From JAKLDO01 sp035354435 (lineage in GTDB: Bacteria; UBP6; UBA1177): a stretch of 11,942 bases of DNA. The stretch covers positions 1 to 11,942 of the forward strand of contig DAOQAY010000089.1 of NCBI GenBank assembly GCA_035354435.1, written 5' to 3'. A program made the position numbers and the translations under genes. This document shows, in pieces, positions 6,367 to 11,942 of the stretch. The notes under the pieces are model-generated. The model saw only the letters and a program-made list of their open reading frames with translations. It was not told where the DNA came from and did not search any database. Within the stretch, counting starts at the first letter, position 1, and every line of letters starts with the position of its first letter.

Positions 6367-7893
6367 ATGAAAAAGGTGTTTGTAAACGGTGAAAATCTCT
6401 CTATTTCAGATGTTGTTGAAGTGGCTTGCGGGGATGCAATGGTCGAGTGTAATAAAGCGACAAGAGCAAAAATGGCAAAGTGCCGTAAATTTGTTGATTC
6501 CATACTTGATGATGATAAGCCGGTATACGGAATAAACACTGGTTTTGGCATACTCAGCGATGTCAAAATAGCCCATGAAAATCTTGAAGAACTCCAGATA
6601 AATCTTATCAGAAGCCATGCAATCGGCATCGGCGAACCTTATGATAAAAAAACTGTCAGGGCAATAATGGTTCTTCGAGCCAATGTTCTTGCAAAAGGGT
6701 ATAGCGGAATAACACTCGAAACTTTTGACAAACTGCTTGAAATCATTAATAAAGATGTCGTTCCGTATATTCCTTGCCAGGGAAGTGTCGGTGCGAGCGG
6801 TGATCTTGCTCCTCTGGCTCATCTTGCCCTTGTTCTGTGCGGCGAAGGATATGTTATCGATGAATCTGGAAAACAGGTTGATACTGAAAAAGTTCTCAGA
6901 GAAAAAGGAATAAAACCTGTTGTGTTGAAAGCGAAAGAAGGGCTTGCTCTCATAAACGGTACTCAGGCAATGACAGCAGTCGGCGCACTCACAATTCACA
7001 GAGTAAAAAACCTGCTGAAACTTGCAGATATCGCAGTAACTTCGTCACTTGAAGGGATAATGGGTACAGATAGAGCGTTTGACAGAAAAGTAAATATAGT
7101 CAGAGCGCATCCCGGACAGATGGAAGTGTCTGAAAATGTTCTGAAACTCATTCAAGGATCGGAAATAAGAAAAAGTCATATAACCTGCTCGAAAGTTCAG
7201 GATGCCTATTCGCTGAGATGTTCTCCGCAAGTTCATGGTGCTGTCAGAGATGCTCTCCGTCATGCTGAAAAAGTGATCGAAACGGAAATAAATTCATCAA
7301 CAGATAATCCTCTTATTTTTCCTGATGAACTGGAGACAATTTCGGCAGGCAATTTTCACGGCGAACCGGTCGGACTTGTTATGGATTATCTGACAATGGC
7401 AGTTGCGGAACTCGGCAGTATCTCGGAAAGAAGAATTGAACAGCTTATAAATCCCGTTTTCAGTTCTGCCCCGGCATTTCTTGTTAAAAATAAAGGACTT
7501 AACAGCGGATTTATGATAGCTCATGTTGCAGCGGCTAGTCTTGTCAGCGAAAGCAAGACACAGTGTTTTCCGGCTACAGTCGATTCAATTCCGACTTCAG
7601 CAGGCAAGGAAGATCATGTCAGCATGGGAACTATCGCTGCAAGAAAATGCGCAGTTGTTGTCGAGAACACAGTTAAAGTTATATGTATGGAAATATTTAC
7701 GGCAATGCAGGCGATTGATTTCAGAAAACCGTTAAAACCCGGAACAGGAATAAAAGCAGTCTATAATCTCATCAGACGGGATGTCCCGTTTCTGGAAAAA
7801 GATCAGTTTCTTCATCCGCTGTTCATGAAAGTTCTTGAAAATGAATATAAAATCGTTGAAATTGCACAGAAAGCTGTGGGTGAACTTAACTAA
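6367..7893 (+). CDS. hutH: Histidine ammonia-lyase
   Basis: This is a 508-residue cytoplasmic enzyme, full length for the family. It removes ammonia from L-histidine to give urocanate, the first step of histidine degradation. Residues 143-145 (Ala-Ser-Gly in GSVGASGDLAPL) form the self-made MIO electrophile. Other family residues align with the Pseudomonas putida enzyme shifted by one: Tyr54 in VYGINTGFG, His84 in RSHAIG, Asn197 in INGTQ, Tyr281 and Arg284 in DAYSLRC, Phe330 in GNFHGEP and Glu415 in KEDHVSMG. The Ser-His pair at 83-84 favours histidine over tyrosine or phenylalanine. The frame opens at a TTG (6355), but ATG 6367 has GGAG (6357-6360) six bases upstream. No hutU, hutI or hutG is present in the window. 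The next gene, a lipid-anchored S9 peptidase, begins 25 bases downstream and is probably co-transcribed. Confidence 0.96.
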   Translation: MKKVFVNGENLSISDVVEVACGDAMVECNKATRAKMAKCRKFVDSILDDDKPVYGINTGFGILSDVKIAHENLEELQINLIRSHAIGIGEPYDKKTVRAIMVLRANVLAKGYSGITLETFDKLLEIINKDVVPYIPCQGSVGASGDLAPLAHLALVLCGEGYVIDESGKQVDTEKVLREKGIKPVVLKAKEGLALINGTQAMTAVGALTIHRVKNLLKLADIAVTSSLEGIMGTDRAFDRKVNIVRAHPGQMEVSENVLKLIQGSEIRKSHITCSKVQDAYSLRCSPQVHGAVRDALRHAEKVIETEINSSTDNPLIFPDELETISAGNFHGEPVGLVMDYLTMAVAELGSISERRIEQLINPVFSSAPAFLVKNKGLNSGFMIAHVAAASLVSESKTQCFPATVDSIPTSAGKEDHVSMGTIAARKCAVVVENTVKVICMEIFTAMQAIDFRKPLKPGTGIKAVYNLIRRDVPFLEKDQFLHPLFMKVLENEYKIVEIAQKAVGELN

Positions 7894-7918
7894 AAATATT
7901 TTAACATTCGAGGTTTTA

Positions 7919-9775
7919 ATGCGTAACGCTTTAATTTTTCTAGCATTTGTGTGTATGTTGATCGTTGTCGGCTGTGATTCAAAAAAAGAGGAAGCTGTTC
8001 AAATTCAAAAGATGCCTGTCAAGGTCGAAAAGCCTAAAACTGTAACTATCGAGGATTATATCAATATCGAAGGATCTAACGCCGGCTATATTATGAAAGA
8101 TAACAGAAAGTTGTATATTGCAAGAAAGGATAACACGGCTCAATTGTATCTCCAGTCAGCGGACGGATCAATAACTTTGCAGCTTACTAAACAGGCTGAT
8201 GCTGTAGAAGGATATGCAGTCAGTCCGGAAGAGACAAAGCTTATCTTTATTTCGGCAAAAGGCGGTAATGAGCAGTATAATTTCTATCTTTACGATTTCA
8301 AAACACGGGAAACGACAGATCTTCTGGTGGATGATGCAGTCAGATTCGAAAGTCCGGTATGGCTTAATGAAAATGAGATACTTTTCACATCAAACGAAGT
8401 GAACGGGAAAGATTTTTATATCTATCATCTTAATATTACTTCAAAAAAGAAGACTCTGCTTGTTGAAAGACCGGGTTATAATATTTTGACTGATGCCCGT
8501 TCAAAAGATGAATTTCTCTATTTTACGATGACTGGAAACAACATAACTGTTCCATACCAGTATAAAAACGGCAGATCGCAAAAGATCAAAGGGGCGAAAA
8601 AAGAGAGAAAATATATTCCGGTTGCATATTTTGAAGATGGTATACTCATGAAAACCAATGAATCCGGTGACATGGAATATCTTGAGATCTGGAAAAACGG
8701 AAACAAAAAACCATTCTTCAAGAACAAATGGGATGTCGAATCGGTTGTGGTTGACATTGAAACTAGAGATTCTGCCGCAATGTGTACAAATGAGGATGGC
8801 TTAAGTAATTGTAAATACTATAAAAACGGCAAGATTGAAAATATTCCGCTACAAAATTCAGTGGTAGGTCTTACGAGAATTTCCGATGATAAAATTATCT
8901 ATAACATGATGAACTCTGACAAAATAATGTCTCCGGAAGTTTTTGATATTAAAAATAAACAGACAACATTTTTCGGTTATAAATTTGATAATGGCATTGA
9001 TGTGTCAAATTTTGTAAATCCTCAACTTAAAAGGGTGAAAAGCTTTGACGGAGTTGAATTTTCCTATTTTCTCTATATTCCGAAAGATAAATTACCCCCT
9101 TTTAAAACAATAGTTTCATTCCATGGCGGACCGGAAGGTCAGTTCAGACCTTATTTTGCCGCTACTTTCCAGTATTATCTTTCAAAAGGTTTTGCGATAG
9201 CGGCTCCTAATGTCAGAGGTTCGACAGGTTACGGTCAGGCTTTCATGGATATGGATAATTATAAGCTCAGGATGAATTCAGTGCGAGACGGCAAGGCGAT
9301 GACAGATCAGCTTGTTAAAGAAGGGATATCAATGCCGGGAAATTTCATAGCAACCGGAGGAAGTTACGGCGGCTTCATGGTTGTTGCATCAATGGCAAAA
9401 TTCCCTGAGGATTATTCGTGCGGAATAGATACTGTCGGTGTCGTTGATTTCGTTGATTTCCTCGAAAATACAAAGTCTTACAGGAGAAAACTGAGAGAAG
9501 TCGAGTACGGCCCGCTTAGTGATAAGGAGTTTTTGAAATCAATATCACCGACAAATATGGTTGACACCATCAGAGGAGAACTTTTTGTCGCTCACGGAAT
9601 GAATGACCCGAGAGTTCCGGTATCGGATGCATATATTCTTCTCGACAAACTCAAAAAAGCAGGCAAAAAGACAAAAAAACTCATCTTCGAAGACGAAGGA
9701 CACGGCTTCAGAAAAAAAGAAAACCGGCTTGTCTACAACAAACAAAGTGCCGAATTCATTGAAGGATGTAAATAA
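7919..9775 (+). CDS. Lipid-anchored S9 family (prolyl oligopeptidase-type) serine peptidase
   Basis: This is a 618-residue exported peptidase. The frame opens within hutH, but ATG 7919 is preferred: GAGG (7910-7913) lies five bases upstream and the product then starts with a lipoprotein signal (MRNALIFLAFVCMLIVVGC, Cys 19). Residues from about 60 to 370 form a WD40-like/beta-propeller region with TolB-like strands such as EGYAVSPEETKLIFIS and SPVWLNENEILFTS. The C-terminal alpha/beta hydrolase domain runs from about 380. It shows the oxyanion-side HGGPEGQ, the nucleophile Ser482 in GGSYGG, Asp563 in GMNDPRVPV and His595 in DEGHGF, with spacing normal for S9. It most resembles the S9C acylaminoacyl-peptidase/dipeptidyl-peptidase type. 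Substrates should be short peptides outside the cytoplasm. Asp follows the lipidated Cys, which in enterics keeps a lipoprotein at the inner membrane. It sits 25 bases after hutH. Confidence 0.93.
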   Translation: MRNALIFLAFVCMLIVVGCDSKKEEAVQIQKMPVKVEKPKTVTIEDYINIEGSNAGYIMKDNRKLYIARKDNTAQLYLQSADGSITLQLTKQADAVEGYAVSPEETKLIFISAKGGNEQYNFYLYDFKTRETTDLLVDDAVRFESPVWLNENEILFTSNEVNGKDFYIYHLNITSKKKTLLVERPGYNILTDARSKDEFLYFTMTGNNITVPYQYKNGRSQKIKGAKKERKYIPVAYFEDGILMKTNESGDMEYLEIWKNGNKKPFFKNKWDVESVVVDIETRDSAAMCTNEDGLSNCKYYKNGKIENIPLQNSVVGLTRISDDKIIYNMMNSDKIMSPEVFDIKNKQTTFFGYKFDNGIDVSNFVNPQLKRVKSFDGVEFSYFLYIPKDKLPPFKTIVSFHGGPEGQFRPYFAATFQYYLSKGFAIAAPNVRGSTGYGQAFMDMDNYKLRMNSVRDGKAMTDQLVKEGISMPGNFIATGGSYGGFMVVASMAKFPEDYSCGIDTVGVVDFVDFLENTKSYRRKLREVEYGPLSDKEFLKSISPTNMVDTIRGELFVAHGMNDPRVPVSDAYILLDKLKKAGKKTKKLIFEDEGHGFRKKENRLVYNKQSAEFIEGCK

Positions 9776-9860
9776 ATTAGTGAAGTTTACACGAATTCTG
9801 ATAAAACATGGCAATGTTTGAGACTAAAGAACAGTTTTTAATCCAAGATTGGAGGAAATA
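9776..9860. other. Intergenic region with a short hairpin
   Basis: The 85 bases between the S9 peptidase and the Cys-rich gene contain a six-base-pair AT-rich hairpin: AAACAT (9804-9809), GGCA loop, ATGTTT (9814-9819). It has no following T-run, so it is at best a weak terminator or processing site. No convincing promoter was found. Confidence 0.3.
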
Positions 9861-10862
9861 ATGAAGAAGTTTCTGGTGCTGAGTGCAGCAGTTTTGATGT
9901 CAGGCATGGTTTATGCCGAATCAGTAACCTGTGAAAACGAGAATGGCAAGTGTGAGTTTTTTGAAGACGGCACAATGACCTGTGAATGCACTGATTTCGG
10001 AACAGGAAGTTCAAGTGTTGGAACAGATCCAAATGGCGATGAAGTTGTAATGCCCACGACTGAAGAATGTCTTGCAATGGTCGAAGAAATGTGCGGAATT
10101 CCTGAAGGTGCGGTAACTTGCGAAAATCCAGCCGGAAACTGCATTGTTTATGCTGACGGGACATATTACTGCCAGTGTCTTGACGGAACCGGTGAAGGAA
10201 CAGGCGGAAGTTCAGATCCCGGCGATCCCGGAGATACTGAAGTGGATCCGACTGAACCGCCCCAGACAGATGGCGGAGACTCGACAGAACCTGCAATGAA
10301 CTGTTCTGATGATAAAGACTGTCCTGTGGATTATATCTGTGACAATGGAATTTGTGAATTCAACGGCGAGATAGAAATGCCTGTCTGTGCAGAAGTTCTT
10401 GTTGATATTTGCGGAACGGAAGCTCCCGATCTCAGGAAAATATGCTCGGAAGAATCACTTCCTTATTGTGTAAATGCACTTTCGACATTATCCGGGAAAT
10501 GCGGCGAAGCACTTCCTGAAGAGACAGTCAATGAACTTCTTGCCGGAACATGGAATGATAGTGCACTTCAAGTTGCAGAGTGCTGCAGAGGATATGAAAC
10601 CGAGAAAACATATTATGATGACCTGACTCAGTGTCTTGAAACAAAAGCCTGTGAAGAGTGTATGGGACAGTTTGAAGAAGCAACAGGCGAAGATGATGTG
10701 AACGAAGGCGGAGATACTGGAGATACTGGTGATACGGCAAATACCGGAAATACTGGAAATACAGGTGACACAGGCGACACAGATGCATCGTTTGAAGATG
10801 ACCCGGTCGATAAATCAACAGGTGACAGCAGTTCAACAGGCTGTTCGATAGTAAATATCTGA
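9861..10862 (+). CDS. Secreted Cys-rich protein with GDT/GNT repeat linker and Gly-Cys-Ser tail
   Basis: This is a 333-residue secreted protein of unknown function. The frame opens at a TTG (9849), but ATG 9861 follows a strong GGAGG (9851-9855) and starts a clean signal peptide (MKKFLVLSAAVLMSGMVYA, cut near residue 19). The mature part contains: two copies of a module with pattern VTCEN-x2-G-x-C-x4-DGT-x2-C-x-C (residues 22-43 and 85-106, Cys spacing C-x6-C-x9-C-x-C); a Pro/Asp/Thr/Gly linker (about 108-147); a four-Cys motif NCSDDKDCPVDYICDNGIC (147-165) of a kind seen in Cys-rich secreted proteins; a helical Cys-rich domain (about 174-280); eight GDT/GNT triplets (284-307); and a tail ending STGCSIVNI with Cys 328. 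It looks like a surface or extracellular binding protein. The tail recalls MYXO-CTERM-like sorting signals but lacks their hydrophobic and basic part. No enzyme motif is seen. Confidence 0.85.
   Translation: MKKFLVLSAAVLMSGMVYAESVTCENENGKCEFFEDGTMTCECTDFGTGSSSVGTDPNGDEVVMPTTEECLAMVEEMCGIPEGAVTCENPAGNCIVYADGTYYCQCLDGTGEGTGGSSDPGDPGDTEVDPTEPPQTDGGDSTEPAMNCSDDKDCPVDYICDNGICEFNGEIEMPVCAEVLVDICGTEAPDLRKICSEESLPYCVNALSTLSGKCGEALPEETVNELLAGTWNDSALQVAECCRGYETEKTYYDDLTQCLETKACEECMGQFEEATGEDDVNEGGDTGDTGDTANTGNTGNTGDTGDTDASFEDDPVDKSTGDSSSTGCSIVNI
10710..10781 (+). repeat. In-frame 9-base tandem repeats (GDT/GNT linker)
   Basis: Eight consecutive nine-base units encode GDT, GDT, GDT, ANT, GNT, GNT, GDT, GDT. 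Synonymous differences between units show the array is not very recent. It is a flexible linker close to the C-terminus of the Cys-rich secreted protein. Confidence 0.85.
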
Positions 10863-10889
10863 AATATTCAAAGAAAAATATCTGTAAAT

Positions 10890-10917
10890 TTGAAATAATC
10901 ACTGAAAAAAGTATATT
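10890..10917 (+). promoter_or_regulatory. Candidate sigma70-like promoter for the zf-TFIIB/lemA unit
   Basis: TTGAAA (10890-10895) and TATATT (10912-10917) are 16 bases apart, each matching five of six consensus positions. Transcription would start near 10924, with AGGGGAG (10936-10942) in the leader before ATG 10947. Inverted repeat arms (10891-10899 and 10915-10923) overlap both elements. Confidence 0.5.
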
Positions 10918-10946
10918 ATTTCAGGAACTCATATCAGGGGAGATAG

Positions 10947-11375
10947 ATGCTCAGATGTCCTGTTTGTCACAAAGTTGATATGGCAGTGCTTGAACTGCAT
11001 GAAGTTGAGATAGATTATTGTTTTGACTGTGGCGGTATATGGCTCGATTCCGGTGAGCTTGAGCTGTTAATGGGTTCGGCTGAAAGGAAAAATGAGATAT
11101 TGTCTTCTTTTAGGGATGCTGAAAAAAAGTGCAGTGAAAAAAAACGCCCGTGTCCTATCTGCAGTAAAGCGATGAAAAAGGTTGAAGTGATAACTGAAAA
11201 AGGTCCGGTCATTGTTGACGAATGTATCGACAGACATGGTCTGTGGTTTGATAAAGGTGAGTTGTATCATATAGTTAACTGCGCCGCAGACGGTTCAAAA
11301 GAAGAAAGTCCGGTATTAAAGTTTTTGAGTGATGTTTTTTGTGGAAAAAACCAGAAAGAGGAGGATAACAAATGA
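10947..11375 (+). CDS. Two-domain zf-TFIIB zinc-ribbon protein
   Basis: This is a 142-residue cytoplasmic protein made of two TFIIB-type zinc-ribbon modules. The first has CPVC (Cys 4 and 7) and CFDCGGIWLDSGEL (Cys 25 and 28). The second has CPIC (Cys 69 and 72) and CIDRHGLWFDKGEL (Cys 93, with Arg where the fourth Cys would be and His 97 following). The CxxC...CxxCGGxWxDxGEL pattern is typical of the zf-TFIIB family. Its biochemical role is not settled; zinc binding is very likely. A Lys/Glu-rich stretch separates the modules and the C-terminus is charged. AGGGGAG (10936-10942) is the ribosome binding site. Its TGA overlaps the ATG of lemA, so the pair is translationally coupled, which suggests a shared role with the LemA membrane protein. 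Confidence 0.9.
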   Translation: MLRCPVCHKVDMAVLELHEVEIDYCFDCGGIWLDSGELELLMGSAERKNEILSSFRDAEKKCSEKKRPCPICSKAMKKVEVITEKGPVIVDECIDRHGLWFDKGELYHIVNCAADGSKEESPVLKFLSDVFCGKNQKEEDNK

Positions 11376-11935
11376 TTTTCGCACTTATTTTACTTGCTCT
11401 CATCGTATTGTGTTTCATGTTTTTCATCGGTATTTACAACGGTCTTGTCGGTCTTAGGAACAGAGTGAAAAATGCGTGGAGCCAGATTGATGTTCAGCTG
11501 AAAAGAAGGCATGATCTTATCCCGAACCTTGTTGAAACTGTAAAAGGTTATGCAAAACACGAGAACGAAACTTTCACGAAAGTCACAGAAGCCAGAGCAA
11601 AGGCAATGAATGCAGGCGGAGGATCTGTGAAAGATATAAGTGCGGCTGAATCCGAGCTTAGCGGATCTCTGGCAAAAATGCTTCTGACCGTTGAAAGTTA
11701 TCCTGAACTTAAGGCAAATCAGAATTTTATGGCACTTCAGGAAGAGCTTTCTTCAACTGAGAACAGAATCGCCTATTCAAGACAGGCTTATAACGATGAA
11801 GTTATGATTTATAACAATAAGATCGAAATGTTCCCGTCAAATATTGTTGCCGGAATGTTCGCTTTTGCAAGATCCGATTTCTTTGAAATTGAAGACAAAT
11901 CCGAAAAAGTGGCTCCGAAAGTAAGCTTCAACTAA
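11372..11935 (+). CDS. lemA: LemA family membrane protein
   Basis: This is a 187-residue protein of normal length for the LemA family. One N-terminal membrane helix (about residues 3-21) is followed by the family signature: YNGLVGLRNRVKNAWSQIDV, then QLKRRHDLIPNLVETVKGYAKHE. A helical region follows (TKVTEARAKAM, then LSGSLAKMLLTVESYPELKANQNF), with the late motifs ENRIAYSRQAYNDEV and YNNKIEMFPSNIVAGMFAF. The bulk should form a long helical bundle outside the cytoplasm. Its molecular function is not established. Family members are often next to membrane peptidase (HtpX/M48) or TPM-domain genes, and the window ends seven bases after the stop, so that context cannot be seen. It starts inside the stop codon of the zinc-ribbon gene (ATGA), with GGAGG at 11360-11364 as ribosome binding site. 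Confidence 0.95.
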   Translation: MIFALILLALIVLCFMFFIGIYNGLVGLRNRVKNAWSQIDVQLKRRHDLIPNLVETVKGYAKHENETFTKVTEARAKAMNAGGGSVKDISAAESELSGSLAKMLLTVESYPELKANQNFMALQEELSSTENRIAYSRQAYNDEVMIYNNKIEMFPSNIVAGMFAFARSDFFEIEDKSEKVAPKVSFN

Positions 11936-11942
11936 CGGAACT

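Noticed and set aside
6406..6999. 197-codon minus-strand frame within hutH
   Set aside because: It lies fully inside a canonical hutH with all catalytic residues conserved, and its translation matches no family I recognise.
9838..10296. 152-codon minus-strand frame opposite the Cys-rich gene
   Set aside because: The His/Leu/Arg-rich composition is an antisense shadow, and the sense gene has a strong ribosome binding site and signal peptide.
10710..10781. Short regular repeats considered as a CRISPR-like array
   Set aside because: The nine-base period is in frame, has no spacers and encodes GDT/GNT triplets, so it is a coding linker.
10891..10923. Rho-independent terminator after the Cys-rich gene
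   Set aside because: The stem is entirely AT-rich apart from one pair at its base, the loop is 15 bases, and no T-run follows; the overlap with promoter elements is the better reading.

Overview
The window is a 12-gene, moderately AT-rich bacterial segment that is dominated by the cell envelope. Six of the twelve proteins carry a lipoprotein-type signal (a hydrophobic stretch ending in a Cys), three more carry ordinary signal peptides, and one is a single-pass membrane protein (LemA). Two outer-membrane-barrel-like proteins with aromatic or hydrophobic C-termini, plus the many lipoproteins, point to a Gram-negative (diderm) organism. Asp/Thr/Gly-rich low-complexity linkers, SBBP propeller lipoproteins and Cys-rich secreted proteins are common in uncultivated and deltaproteobacteria/Myxococcota-like genomes. 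I cannot assign a phylum from this sequence alone. No tRNA, rRNA, insertion sequence, CRISPR array, phage or plasmid gene is visible.

Layout. (1) 5-1155, minus strand: two small secreted barrel-like proteins with an ATGA stop/start overlap. (2) 1300-4728, plus strand: a compact three-gene lipoprotein operon. It contains two paralogous SBBP lipoproteins, each with seven repeat units, and a small Cys-rich lipoprotein, with gaps of 14 and 19 nt. A divergent promoter region (1156-1299) separates blocks 1 and 2. (3) 4820-6232, minus strand: a two-gene operon of an unrecognised lipoprotein followed by a lipoprotein with nine 22-residue leucine-rich repeats. (4) 6367-9775, plus strand: histidine ammonia-lyase (hutH), followed 25 nt later by a lipid-anchored prolyl-oligopeptidase-type (S9) peptidase. 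(5) 9861-10862: a secreted Cys-rich protein with a GDT/GNT repeat linker and a short Gly-Cys-Ser tail. (6) 10947-11935: a two-domain zf-TFIIB zinc-ribbon protein translationally coupled (ATGA) to lemA.

How the genes fit together. Most of the content is surface or periplasmic and of unknown role. The clearest chemistry is in hutH plus the S9 peptidase: an exported peptidase could cut peptides and the cytoplasmic enzyme deaminates histidine to urocanate, but no other hut gene is present here. The paralogous propeller lipoproteins share a nearly identical 3' end that runs through the stop codon into the next ribosome binding site, which suggests origin by duplication of a gene with its downstream junction. 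I found no clear defence, mobile or biosynthetic system. The most unusual items are the propeller lipoprotein operon and the Cys-rich protein with its abrupt GCS-containing tail.
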